Origin: CAZAMB01 sp964486335
Lineage (GTDB): Bacteria > Planctomycetota > Phycisphaerae > UBA1845
Assembly: GCA_964486335.1 (NCBI GenBank)
Contig: CAZAMB010000008.1
Span: forward strand, 62,001-126,000
Length of the DNA stretch: 64,000 nucleotides
Direction of reading: 5' to 3'
The position numbers and the translations under genes are program-made. The notes below the pieces were generated by a model. That model was not told the origin of the DNA and did not search any database. It saw nothing but the letters and a program-made list of their open reading frames with translations. Positions 16,096-24,870 of this stretch are shown piece after piece (the first letter of the stretch is position 1; each line of letters opens with the position of its first letter).

Positions 16096-17517
16096 ATGCT
16101 GCACATTCCTGTTTTGCGAGAAGGACGGGCCTACGAGAGCGTCGACAAGATTGAACTCGTTCATCATGCAACGGGTAAAGCCGTAGCGGCCGTGAGTCAG
16201 GCCAATTCAGGCATGATCGTCCGCGACGTGCATCGGATGAATGATTCGATCCTCGAGTCGTTCACCGTGCGAGAATTGATCGACATTTGCGTCCGGGCCG
16301 GAGAGCGATTCATCAGCAGCGAGTTGCCGATCGGCGATGGAACGCAGAGTTTCGACGATTACATCAAATGTTTGTCGGCGACGACCGGCATGCCTGTCAG
16401 CTATTGCCGCGCGAACGCTGAGAAGATCCGACGGGTGTTTGCGGAAATGGGAACGATCGTCGCGGGACTGACGCGCGGATTCGATCTCGACATTCTGGAT
16501 CGCGGGTACGGCGTCTTCGACGGTCGCACGCTCAGCTTCTTTCGTGAAGGGCGCATCTTCGGGGCCGTACTGCCGAGCAACTCACCGGGCGTGCATGGAT
16601 TGTGGATTCCGGCGATTGCGTTGAAAGCGCCGATCGTGCTAAAGCCGGGACGCGAGGAACCGTGGACGCCGCTTCGGATCATTGAGGCGTTGGCGGCGGA
16701 GGGAATACCGCGAGAGGCATTTGGATTTTACCCGACGGATCACGCAGGCGCAGGTGAATTACTTCGGCGGGTCGACCGATCGATGCTGTTCGGCGACACC
16801 TCGACGACGGCCCAATGGAAATCGGACCCGCGCGTGGAGATTCACGGACCGGGATTCAGTAAGGTCGTATTGGGTGACGATGCGGCCGACGACTGGCGTG
16901 CCCATCTCGACATCATGGAAGGCTCCGTGGCCGCGAACGGCGGGCGGTCCTGCATCAACGCGTCGGGAATCTGGACACCGAAGAACGGCCGAGCCATCGC
17001 GGACGCGCTGGCGAAGAGGTTCGCCGGCGTACAAGCGCTGTCCGCCGATGATCCAAAGGCGACGATTGCGGGGTTCGCCAATCCGGCGATGGCGGAACGA
17101 ATGTCGGCGATGATTGATCACCTGCTACGTTCACCGGGCGCGGTCGATCGGACACAGCAAGTGCGAGGAACGCCGCGACTCGTGAAGAATGGCCGGGTCA
17201 CCTACCTGTTGCCAACGATTATCTGGTGCGAAGATCGTGAACATGCGCTTGCGAATCGCGAATTCCTGTTTCCGTTTGCGAGCGTCGTGGAATGTCCGAC
17301 TGCGAAAATGTCGCGCGCGATCGGTTCGTCGCTGGTGGTGTCGGCGATCACGAAGGATCAACGGCTGATCGATTCGCTGATGGCGTCGCCGAATGTCGAT
17401 CGACTGAACATCGGGCCGATTCCAACGTATCAGCTAAGTTGGGATCAGCCGCACGAGGGAAACCTGTTCGAGCACCTGTATCGGCAGCGGGCCTTCCAGA
17501 AAGCACCAGCCGCATGA
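16096..17517 (+). CDS. Aldehyde dehydrogenase family protein
   Basis: NAD(P)-dependent aldehyde dehydrogenase superfamily, 473 residues. The cofactor segment LPSNSPGVHGLWIPAIALK and the catalytic Cys in NGGRSCINASGIW are visible. The usual general-base motif ELGGK is replaced by IHGPGFSKVVLGDD, so the Glu is absent, as in CoA-acylating or reductive members. This makes simple hydrolytic aldehyde oxidation less certain. AAGGGG eight bases upstream selects the ATG at 16096 over in-frame ATGs at 16045 and 16075. The next gene, an iron alcohol dehydrogenase, begins 65 bases downstream on the same strand. The two probably act in one pathway that interconverts an acid or acyl-CoA, an aldehyde and an alcohol. 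Substrate unknown. Confidence 0.85.
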   Translation: MLHIPVLREGRAYESVDKIELVHHATGKAVAAVSQANSGMIVRDVHRMNDSILESFTVRELIDICVRAGERFISSELPIGDGTQSFDDYIKCLSATTGMPVSYCRANAEKIRRVFAEMGTIVAGLTRGFDLDILDRGYGVFDGRTLSFFREGRIFGAVLPSNSPGVHGLWIPAIALKAPIVLKPGREEPWTPLRIIEALAAEGIPREAFGFYPTDHAGAGELLRRVDRSMLFGDTSTTAQWKSDPRVEIHGPGFSKVVLGDDAADDWRAHLDIMEGSVAANGGRSCINASGIWTPKNGRAIADALAKRFAGVQALSADDPKATIAGFANPAMAERMSAMIDHLLRSPGAVDRTQQVRGTPRLVKNGRVTYLLPTIIWCEDREHALANREFLFPFASVVECPTAKMSRAIGSSLVVSAITKDQRLIDSLMASPNVDRLNIGPIPTYQLSWDQPHEGNLFEHLYRQRAFQKAPAA

Positions 17518-17582
17518 TTTCCACACCAACGAGCGCCGCGCGCCGAACGGTTGATGTGTCAAGCACTCAATGCGATGTTTGA

Positions 17583-18719
17583 ATGACTTCTCAATCACTT
17601 CCCACAATTCTCGGCCAATCCCGCACGCGGGTTGTTTTCGGTACGGGAGCATTGTCGAAACTCGGCGAATATGCCCGAACAGAAGGCGGGACGCATGCGC
17701 TGCTCGTGACCGATCCGGGCATCGTTGCGGCCGGCCATGTGAGTCGAGCAGTCGAATCGCTCCGAGCCGCGGGTATTGCGGTGACCGTTTTCGACGGTGT
17801 GGCGGAAAACCCTACGACCGAACATGTTGACGCCGGGGTCGCGGTCGCGCGGGCGGCCAAGGCTGATCTTCTCGTTGGTCTGGGCGGCGGAAGCTCGCTC
17901 GACTGCGCGAAGGGAATCAACTTCATCGTCAGCAACGGAGGCGCGATGAAGGACTATTGGGGTGTCAGCAAAGCGACAAAGCCGATGCTGCCGATGATCG
18001 GTGTTCCGACGACGGCCGGGACGGGCAGCGAGGCGCAATCGTTCGCCCTGATTTGCGATCCGGTGACTCATCAAAAGATGGCATGCGGCGACGCAAAAGC
18101 TGCATGTCGCCTTGCGATACTCGATCCCGAACTCACGCGAACGCAACCGTCGAGAGTAGCGGCGGCGACCGGGATGGATGCGGTTTCTCATGCCGTGGAA
18201 ACGGCGGCGACGACTCGGCGCAACGAGGTTTCGCTTACGTTTTCGCGGGAAGCATGGATTCGGCTGGACCGATCGTTTGAGCGGGCCATGCGGGAACCGA
18301 GTAACGATGCGGCCCGAGCGGACATGCTGCTCGGAGCGCATCTCGCGGGCTGCGCGATCGAGCATTCGATGCTGGGCGCGGCCCACGCCTGCGCGAATCC
18401 CCTGACCGCGCGATTCGGTGTGGTGCATGGTGTTGCAGTCGGGATCATGCTGCCGCACGTTGTGGAGATGAACTGCGAACATGATCCGCACGCCTACGCC
18501 GCAGTCGCGGAGAACGGTGAATCGTTGGTCGCCCGGATCGTCGAAATGCGGCGTTGCGCGAAGCTTCCTGCGACGCTAAATGAACTCGGGATTGACGAGG
18601 CCTCGATACCGGTGCTGGCCGCGGACGCCGCAAGGCAATGGACAGCCCAGTTCAATCCGCGTCCCGTCAGGGAAGCCGAATTACAGGAGGTGTTGCAGGC
18701 GGCGTTGCACGCTGGTTAA
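17583..18719 (+). CDS. Iron-containing alcohol dehydrogenase
   Basis: Group III metal-dependent alcohol dehydrogenase, 378 residues. The NAD-binding GGGSSLDCAKG motif is near residues 100-110, followed by the family segment PTTAGTGSEAQSFA. Metal ligands are recognisable: Asp and His in GMDAVSHAVE, His in HSMLGAAHACANPL and His in VVHGVAVGIMLPH. Length and motif order are normal and no residue is missing. It follows the aldehyde dehydrogenase gene by 65 bases and probably shares its transcript. The pair would reduce an aldehyde to an alcohol or the reverse. It could be called phosphonoacetaldehyde-, lactaldehyde- or butanol-type, but nothing nearby decides among them. Confidence 0.9.
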   Translation: MTSQSLPTILGQSRTRVVFGTGALSKLGEYARTEGGTHALLVTDPGIVAAGHVSRAVESLRAAGIAVTVFDGVAENPTTEHVDAGVAVARAAKADLLVGLGGGSSLDCAKGINFIVSNGGAMKDYWGVSKATKPMLPMIGVPTTAGTGSEAQSFALICDPVTHQKMACGDAKAACRLAILDPELTRTQPSRVAAATGMDAVSHAVETAATTRRNEVSLTFSREAWIRLDRSFERAMREPSNDAARADMLLGAHLAGCAIEHSMLGAAHACANPLTARFGVVHGVAVGIMLPHVVEMNCEHDPHAYAAVAENGESLVARIVEMRRCAKLPATLNELGIDEASIPVLAADAARQWTAQFNPRPVREAELQEVLQAALHAG

Positions 18720-18832
18720 CAACAAGCTGATTTGCGCGTGACGAGGCGGAATTTCCCTTGCCGCAGGACATACCTCGTCTCCTAGCGGTCGTGGATCGGA
18801 CCACACGCAACCTGAACGCGTGATTCGGGCAT

Positions 18833-18860
18833 TTGCGGCAACGAAAGCTTGTGTTATGAT
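18833..18860 (+). promoter_or_regulatory. Candidate sigma-70-type promoter of the selenoprotein gene
   Basis: TTGCGG (18833-18838), 16-base spacer, TATGAT (18855-18860); a transcript would start about 30 bases before the ATG at 18897. A GGTGGA ribosome-binding site lies five bases before the ATG. Confidence 0.45.
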
Positions 18861-18896
18861 GGGCTTTTACGGGTTTGACGAAAGGCATGGTGGAAC

Positions 18897-19928
18897 ATGA
18901 ATCGACATCAAGGCGTCCGCTGGTTCGGATTCGTCGCCGCGCTGTTTTGCGCGTCGGCGCAGGCCGACACCAAGGACAAACCGGCGGAATCCAAATCCGC
19001 CGAAAAGACGGCTGCCTACGTGGGCGGCGTGGCGATTACGCTCCAGGAATTGGACGAGCAAATCCTCAAGTCCGACATGAAGCTGGCGCAGCAGTTCTAT
19101 GACGCACGCAGGGCGGCTCTCGACGACATTATCATCGAACGGGCATTGGCCAAAGACGCCGAAGCCAAGGGTGTGCCCATCAAGGCCTTTATCGAGCAGA
19201 GCATCGCCGCAAAGGCGAAGCCGGTCACCGATGCCGACGTGGAGGCGTTCTTCAACGCGAACCAGGCTCGCATGGGTGGAAAAACACTCGATCAAATGAG
19301 TACGCAGATCAAGACTTACCTTGAATCGCAGGGGCAGACGGCTGCCCGTGCGGCATTGCTCGAAGAAATCAGGTCGAAGACCGAGATTCGGGTCACGCTC
19401 GATCCTCCTCGCGCGGACGTAAAGGTCGCGGCCAACGACCCGGTCAAAGGGCCGGAAGGTGCAAAGGTCACGATCATCGAGTTTTCGGAATTTCAGTGAC
19501 CGTACTGTTCTCGGGTCGGTCCGACCCTCAAGCAGATTCAAGATACCTACGGCGACAAGGTTCGCGTTGCGTTTCGACATTTCCCATTGGGTTTCCATAA
19601 TCGTGCCCAGCCCGCGGCGGAAGCCTCGGAGTGTGCCCGCGATCAGGGCAAGTTCTGGGAGTTTCACGACAAACTCTTTGCGAACCAGCAGAAGTTGAAC
19701 GACGAGGATTTCATGGCCCATGCGACAGAGCTGGGCCTGAACATCGAGAATTTCAAGGCTTGCTATGAGTCCGGCAAGTTCCGTGAAGACGTGAAAAAGG
19801 ATGCCGCGGAGGGTGCGGCGGCCGGCGTGACGGGCACTCCGGCGTTCTTTGTGAACGGACGGTTCCTTTCGGGCGCTCAGCCGTTTGAAGCGTTCAAGGG
19901 TATCATTGACGACGAGCTTTCGCGCTGA
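18897..19928 (+). CDS. Selenoprotein: SurA-N-like region fused to DsbA-like thioredoxin domain, Sec at codon 201 (UGA read-through)
   Basis: One frame runs from the ATG at 18897 to the stop at 19926-19928 with a single internal TGA at 19497-19499. The N-terminal part has a signal peptide (residues 1-23, ending ASAQA) and a SurA/PpiC-N-like helical region (about 40-160: YVGGVAITLQELDEQ, ALDDIIIERALAKDAEAKGV). Immediately before the TGA the protein reads VTIIEFSEFQ; after it, PYCSRVGPTLKQIQDTYGDK. This is the DsbA/Thioredoxin_4 active site with UGA in place of the first Cys (UPYC). The rest of the fold follows: FRHFPLGFHNRAQPAAEA, QGKFWEFHDKLFANQ and the cis-Pro loop TGTPAFFVNGRFL (Pro315). Sequence on both sides of the TGA fits the family equally well, so this is not decay. 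A SECIS-like hairpin follows the TGA. Predicted extracytoplasmic thiol/selenol oxidoreductase or isomerase. Standard gene callers would split it into 200 and about 114 residues. Confidence 0.9.
19497..19530 (+). promoter_or_regulatory. Candidate bacterial SECIS element (UGA plus downstream hairpin)
   Basis: The UGA codon (19497-19499) is followed by a hairpin: GGGTC (19513-19517) pairs with GACCC (19523-19527), and the apical loop is GGTCC (19518-19522). The loop begins 18 bases after the UGA and has the GGU core. As I recall it, the E. coli fdhF SECIS has the same 18-base distance and a GGUCU loop, so the geometry fits SelB recognition. Confidence 0.7.
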
Positions 19929-19977
19929 TGGTTGGTTGTCGATCCAATCCCGACGCGATTCGGACTTTAGAAAATGG

Positions 19978-20022
19978 ATTCGGCGATCGAGAACGAGGTT
20001 CTCGGTCGCCGAATTTCTTTCC
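19978..20022 (+). terminator. Rho-independent terminator downstream of the selenoprotein gene
   Basis: A 17-bp inverted repeat (19978-19994 with 19998-20014, one G-U pair, loop GAG) is followed by TTCTTT. It starts 50 bases after the stop at 19928, confirming 19928 as the end of that transcription unit. Confidence 0.75.
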
Positions 20023-20066
20023 ATCGGCTTGATTGCAGGACGGGAAAACAGAAAGATTGAAGTCCG

Positions 20067-21434
20067 TTGGCCGAAACTCGCCTGATTTTCCTTTCCATTC
20101 CAGGATTGCGTTCCAGCGACGTCGACGCCATGCGGACGCCGACGCTGTTCCATTGGGCCAGTCGCGGCCTCTTGACGGAATTGACGCCGACTTTTCCCTG
20201 CGTCACGTCCTGCGTACAGGCGACGATGTGGACCGGCGTTCCCCCCGACCAACATGGCGTGATCGCCAACGGTCTTTTTGATCGAGTGACGCGGCAGGCG
20301 GCGTTCTGGGTTGCCCATCACGACGTGATCGAAGGCAAGCCCGTCTGGGATGCCATTCGCGAGGGTTCTCCCGGCCATCGCTCGGCTGTCTGGCACGGTC
20401 AAAACATCAAGGGTGCCTCGGCGGATTACATTGTAACGCCGGCGCCGATACACGAATCGGACGGCACGACGAAGTTGTGGTGTTTTTCCAGACCCGACGG
20501 ACTTTATCAGCGGCTGCTCGGTGATCTTGGCCATTTTCCGCTGCACCACTATTGGGGACCGATGTCCAACATCGAATCGACGCGTTGGATTCTTCGTGGA
20601 GCGTCTTGGCTGATGAATCGCGAAGCACCCGGTTTTCAGTGGATTTACATTCCGCATTTGGATTACGCTTCGCAGAAGTTCGGTCCTGACAGTGAGCAGG
20701 CAAAGAACGCGCTCGCCGAACTCGATCAAGAACTGGCCGTGTTTGCGGAAGGCGTGGCGAATTCACCGAATGGGCAGCACACGACTTTTCTGTCTGTCGG
20801 TGAATACGCCATGACGAACGTAGACGGAGCCGTCCATCCCAATCGAATCCTTCGCGAGGCAGAACTGCTGGCGGTGCGAGAGGAAAATGGGGCGGAGCTC
20901 CTTGACCTGGCAAAGAGCAGTGCTTTTTCCATGGTCGACCACCAGTTTGCTCATGTGTACGTTTTCGACCCGAACCAGAACAAGTCCGAGCGAGCTCGCG
21001 CGATTCGCCGAGTGGCCGAATTGTTTCGAGATGTGGTTGGTGTTGTGGGCGTTTACGAAGGATCCGAGCGAGCCAGAATCGGAATGACCCACGACCGCTG
21101 CGGCGACGTTGTTCTCGTCAGCGATGAGTCGTATTGGTTTGCGTATTACTGGTGGATGGACGATCGCAATGCACCGGGATTCGCGCGCACGGTCGACATT
21201 CATCGCAAGCCGGGCTATGACCCCGTCGAACTCTTTTTCGATCCCGCGACCAAGGGGATTCCCGTCGACGCGTCGTTGGTGAAAGGTTCCCACGGTGTAC
21301 CGGCGACGTCGGCTCGGCACCGAACGGCGTTCATTTGTTCGAGACCGGTTCGAGAGGCGGACTTGAGAAGACCACTGCGAGACACGGACGTCAAGGCAAT
21401 CTGCCTCCATCTTTTGTCCGATTCTCAGTCATGA
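20067..21434 (+). CDS. Alkaline phosphatase superfamily (nucleotide pyrophosphatase/phosphodiesterase-like) protein
   Basis: 455 residues from a TTG at 20067 (TTGGCCGAAACT); no better ATG precedes the domain. The nucleophile region FPCVTSCVQATMWTGVPPDQ contains the expected Thr, and the metal-binding segment YIPHLDYASQKFGPD and SMVDHQFAHVYVFD follow. LVKGSHGVP near the C-terminus is also family-like. It resembles the type I phosphodiesterase-like proteins found in bacterial ebo-type clusters. Two ligand positions look altered: the first strand reads IFLSIPGLR where family members carry Asp, and the SEYG-type block is LSVGEYAMTN. Metal binding may therefore differ. Cytoplasmic (no signal peptide). 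Substrate unknown. Confidence 0.75.
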   Translation: MAETRLIFLSIPGLRSSDVDAMRTPTLFHWASRGLLTELTPTFPCVTSCVQATMWTGVPPDQHGVIANGLFDRVTRQAAFWVAHHDVIEGKPVWDAIREGSPGHRSAVWHGQNIKGASADYIVTPAPIHESDGTTKLWCFSRPDGLYQRLLGDLGHFPLHHYWGPMSNIESTRWILRGASWLMNREAPGFQWIYIPHLDYASQKFGPDSEQAKNALAELDQELAVFAEGVANSPNGQHTTFLSVGEYAMTNVDGAVHPNRILREAELLAVREENGAELLDLAKSSAFSMVDHQFAHVYVFDPNQNKSERARAIRRVAELFRDVVGVVGVYEGSERARIGMTHDRCGDVVLVSDESYWFAYYWWMDDRNAPGFARTVDIHRKPGYDPVELFFDPATKGIPVDASLVKGSHGVPATSARHRTAFICSRPVREADLRRPLRDTDVKAICLHLLSDSQS

Positions 21435-21916
21435 GTCGCCCAGTTCAGCAAAACAGTGTTTGTCGATCCATGGGTCACGAATGCACGCGGCGGAGAGACA
21501 CAAAAGCCCGCGGTCGACGCGTCCGAATCGGACACATCGACCGCGTTTGAAAGACGACACCCCCGCCAGGGTCGCCTCTACAAGCCTTTTTCATTTGCTG
21601 CCCGCACCGTTCGTTCTACGAAGCCGCCTCCCCAAGAACGTCGCGTCTTAGTAACGCCAAAGAGAATCCCTGTTGGTTCCATCGCTTTCTTCCCATGCGT
21701 CTGATTTTCCATTCAAAGCAATTGCCGTGCCAAACGTCCGAAAACCAATCCACGCAAGCAAATCCCTGAATCACGATAAAAAACGCCAATCTCGAGATTT
21801 GAAAACCGCTCGACAGTGACCCGCTTGGGGACATGTTCCCAGGTTGCGATCCCGAATTGGGTAATGAACGGTCGGCCATTCTCGCCACGACTTCAGCGAG
21901 GAACGCGGACGGCCCA
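21435..21916. other. Intergenic region between convergent genes
   Basis: About 480 bases between the phosphatase-superfamily gene (plus) and the threonine aldolase gene (minus). No conserved gene, RNA, clear terminator or repeat was recognised. Several short open frames have no domain features. Confidence 0.4.
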
Positions 21917-22960
21917 TCACTTGCGAAGCAGATCGGACAGAGTATGGATGGCTCGCTCAATCCCGGATGCGGGAACGTCGAGATGCGTGACGGCCCGAAT
22001 GCGTTGCGGGCCTGTGGCCATCATCCATACGCCGCGCTCACGTAATGAACCGACCAGTTCCTTTGCCGTGCCAATCCGAGGCGAAACGTCGAAGTAGAGG
22101 ATGTTGGTCTCCACCGCTGCGGGTTCAATAGATACGCCGGGCAAATCGGCCAATGCGATGGCGAGTCGCCTGGCATTGGCGTGATCTTCGGCCAACCGAT
22201 CGATATTGTGCTCGAGGGCATACAACGCGCCGGCCGCGATGATGCCGACTTGCCGCATGCCGCCACCGAACATCTTGCGAAACCGGTGGACCCGCTTGAT
22301 CGTGTCCTTCGTTCCCGCGACGGCCGATCCGACGGGCGCTCCGAGTCCCTTCGAAAAACAGATTGAGACCGTATCAAAGAACTTCGTGTACTCCGTCGGC
22401 TTTCGTCCTGTCGCCACGCAACAGTTCATCAAGCGCGCACCGTCGAGGTGCATTCGCAGCCCGTTCTCGTCGGCCACCGCGCGAATCTTCTCGATCTCCT
22501 CGACGGACCAGCAACTTCCGCCGCCGCGGTTTTGCGTGTTCTCGACGACGATGAGCGACGTTCGCGGAAAATGAGAGTCCGGCGGTCGGATGGCTGACTT
22601 CACGTCTTCGGCGTTGAAAAGCCCACGATTACCGCGAAGCAGTCGCAGCGAACATCCCGACAAACCCGCCGGCGCTCCGGCCTCGTAATGATAAATGTGG
22701 CTTTCCTCGTGCGCTATGATTTCATCGCCCGGTTGGGTGAGTGAGCGAATCGCCGTCTGGTTGGCCATCGAACCGCTTGGGACGTAAATCGCCGCTTCCT
22801 TGCCCAGCAGGTCCGCTGTCCGTTCCTGAAGCCTCAGCACCGTCGGATCATCGCCGAGGACATCATCTCCGACCTCGGCGTCGGCCATCGCTTTTCGCAT
22901 GGCGAGCGTAGGTCGCGTAACGGTGTCGCTACGTAGGTCAATGGGCGAATCATTTGTCAT
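21917..22960 (-). CDS. Low-specificity L-threonine aldolase / beta-eliminating lyase family
   Basis: PLP-dependent fold-type I enzyme that cleaves L-threonine or allo-threonine to glycine and acetaldehyde. The N-terminus IDLRSDTVTRPTLAMRKAMADAEVGDDV is diagnostic, then YVPSGSMANQTAI, HEESHIYHYEAGA and the PLP lysine in VSICFSKGLGAPVGSAV. Length is 347 residues from the ATG at 22960; the open frame to 23035 adds an unrelated leader. It is divergent from the SAH hydrolase gene, with about 230 bases between the starts. Substrate specificity cannot be told from sequence. Confidence 0.9.
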   Translation of the reverse strand: MTNDSPIDLRSDTVTRPTLAMRKAMADAEVGDDVLGDDPTVLRLQERTADLLGKEAAIYVPSGSMANQTAIRSLTQPGDEIIAHEESHIYHYEAGAPAGLSGCSLRLLRGNRGLFNAEDVKSAIRPPDSHFPRTSLIVVENTQNRGGGSCWSVEEIEKIRAVADENGLRMHLDGARLMNCCVATGRKPTEYTKFFDTVSICFSKGLGAPVGSAVAGTKDTIKRVHRFRKMFGGGMRQVGIIAAGALYALEHNIDRLAEDHANARRLAIALADLPGVSIEPAAVETNILYFDVSPRIGTAKELVGSLRERGVWMMATGPQRIRAVTHLDVPASGIERAIHTLSDLLRK

Positions 22961-23194
22961 GCCGCTCAGCGTACCAGACGCCGAGGGAATGGAAAGGAGT
23001 TTCGCCCACGTTGATCGCGGCTCGCCGACTGGCATAGGGACGGCAATTCGCTACAATGCATCGCTTTCGACGGCGGTTTCAAAGCTGGCGAAACCTCTGT
23101 CCGATAAGCCAGCAGGCCGAAGCTCGGATCAGTTGACGATGCCGCGATGGCGAACGCAGCCTCGATCCGAAACCAAAACTCAATGGAGATGACA

Positions 23195-24622
23195 ATGACC
23201 ACCGCCGTTCAGGATTTCAAAGTAGCCGACATGGCCCAGGCCGACTTCGGTCGCAAGGAAATCATTCTCGCCGAGCATGAAATGCCCGGGTTGATGGCCA
23301 TCCGCGAGGAGTTTGCCGCGAAGAAGCCGCTGTCCGGAGCTCGGATCAGCGGGTCGCTGCACATGACCATCCAAACGGCCGTGCTCATTGAGACGCTGGC
23401 CGAACTCGGCGCCGACGTTCGCTGGTGCAGTTGTAACATCTTCAGCACGCAGGATCATGCCGCGGCCGCCATTGCCAGAGCCGACATTCCCGTCTTCGCC
23501 TGGAAGGGTGAAACGCTGGAAGAGTATTGGTGGTGTACGCTTCAGGCGCTGAACTTCCCGGAAGGCGGTCCCAACCTCATCGTCGACGACGGCGGCGACG
23601 CGACGCTATTGATTCACATGGGCTACGAAGCTGAAAACGAATTCGCCAAAAGCGGCAAACTGCCTGATCCATCCAAGGCCGACAATGAGGAACTTGAAAT
23701 CATTCTCAAACTCATCCGCGATGAGTTGCAGAGCGACCCGCAGCGCTGGCACCGCACGGCCAAGGGATTGATCGGCGTCAGCGAAGAAACGACAACCGGC
23801 GTGCACCGGCTCTATCAGCGACAGGAAGCGGGCACGCTTCTTTTCCCCGCGATCAACGTGAATGACAGCGTCACCAAGAGCAAGTTTGACAATCTTTACG
23901 GATGCCGCCATTCGCTCGTCGATAGCATCATGCGGGCCACGGACGTCATGCTTGCCGGCAAGGTCGCGGTCGTATGCGGCTACGGAGACGTGGGCAAGGG
24001 GTGCGCGCAGAGCCTTCGGAGTCAGGGTTGCCGCGTCGTGGTGACCGAAATTGATCCGATTTGTGCCTTGCAAGCCGCGATGGAAGGGTATCAAGTTCTC
24101 ACGCTGGAGGATGTGGTCGAGACAGCGGATCTGTTTGTTACCGCCACAGGCAATCGCAACATCATCCTCGCTGCGCACATGGCCAAGATGAAGAATCAGG
24201 CCATCGTGTGCAATATTGGGCACTTCGACAACGAAATCGACATGGCCGGTCTGAAAAAAGTCCCCGGCGTGAAAAAGGAAAACATTAAGCCGCAGGTCGA
24301 CAAGTGGGTCTTCCCCGATGGCCGTTGCATTCTCGTGCTCGCGGAAGGGCGACTCGTTAATCTCGGTTGCGCGACGGGTCATCCCAGCTTCGTGATGAGC
24401 AACAGCTTTTCCAATCAGGTGATCGCGCAGATGGAGCTCTTCCAGAACGGATCGAATTACGAAAAGAAGGTCTACACACTTCCCAAACACCTCGACGAGA
24501 AAGTCGCCCGGCTGCACCTCGACAAGCTCGGCGCGAAGCTCACGCGACTCCGAGCCGACCAGGCCGACTATATCGGTGTGCCCGTGGACGGACCCTTCAA
24601 ACCGGACCATTACCGATACTAA
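23195..24622 (+). CDS. ahcY: Adenosylhomocysteinase (S-adenosyl-L-homocysteine hydrolase)
   Basis: Reversibly hydrolyses SAH to adenosine and homocysteine, closing the methyl cycle; NAD+ is a bound cofactor. The protein of 475 residues shows SGSLHMTIQTAVLIETL, CNIFSTQDHAAAAIA, YWWCTLQALNF, the Rossmann motif VCGYGDVGKGCAQSLRSQG (about 259-277), CNIGHFDNEIDM, ATGHPSFVMSNSFSNQ and the C-terminal PFKPDHYRY with the dimer-contacting Lys and Tyr. Three in-frame ATGs occur at 23183, 23189 and 23195. The last has GGAG six bases upstream and is chosen. I looked for an SAH riboswitch between 22961 and 23194 and did not find the conserved core. The REP-like palindrome at 24653-24678 follows the gene. 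Confidence 0.95.
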   Translation: MTTAVQDFKVADMAQADFGRKEIILAEHEMPGLMAIREEFAAKKPLSGARISGSLHMTIQTAVLIETLAELGADVRWCSCNIFSTQDHAAAAIARADIPVFAWKGETLEEYWWCTLQALNFPEGGPNLIVDDGGDATLLIHMGYEAENEFAKSGKLPDPSKADNEELEIILKLIRDELQSDPQRWHRTAKGLIGVSEETTTGVHRLYQRQEAGTLLFPAINVNDSVTKSKFDNLYGCRHSLVDSIMRATDVMLAGKVAVVCGYGDVGKGCAQSLRSQGCRVVVTEIDPICALQAAMEGYQVLTLEDVVETADLFVTATGNRNIILAAHMAKMKNQAIVCNIGHFDNEIDMAGLKKVPGVKKENIKPQVDKWVFPDGRCILVLAEGRLVNLGCATGHPSFVMSNSFSNQVIAQMELFQNGSNYEKKVYTLPKHLDEKVARLHLDKLGAKLTRLRADQADYIGVPVDGPFKPDHYRY

Positions 24623-24652
24623 GTGCGAAGGCAGGATGAAATGACTATGGCG

Positions 24653-24678
24653 ATCCGCGGGCTTTGGCCCGCGCGGAC
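24653..24678. repeat. REP-like GC-rich palindrome, copy 1
   Basis: ATCCGCGGGCTTTGGCCCGC followed by GCGGAC: an inverted repeat (CGCGGGC / GCCCGCG) around TTTG. It belongs to the same type as the elements at 34511-34535 and 57701-57731 (CCGCG-GCT-core). It may also act as the ahcY terminator. Confidence 0.55.
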
Positions 24679-24870
24679 CCGGGGCGCAGGACAACCCACG
24701 GGTTTCATGATTCCGCCCGCGCCGATGGGGTAGGTCATCCGTCGATCCAATTTACCTCATCGTCCCCAAGCGATGGCCGAAGGGTTGCGCGACTTCAAAC
24801 GGGAAACCGAGTGTGCGCTGCCTCTTGTTTGGATGAGGAGAGTTCCTGATCGTCGATTGTGAACAAGATT

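Noticed and set aside
19497..19499. TGA read as a normal stop, giving a 200-residue SurA-like protein and a separate thioredoxin fragment
   Set aside because: DsbA-family sequence is continuous through the codon, the second fragment lacks a start and ribosome-binding site at the domain boundary, and a SECIS-like hairpin is in place.
18867..20729. Minus-strand open frame (620 codons) across the selenoprotein and phosphatase genes
   Set aside because: It crosses a terminator and two well-supported plus-strand genes and shows no domain.
22961..23194. SAH riboswitch upstream of ahcY
   Set aside because: The conserved core sequence and pairing of the known class were not found in the divergent region.
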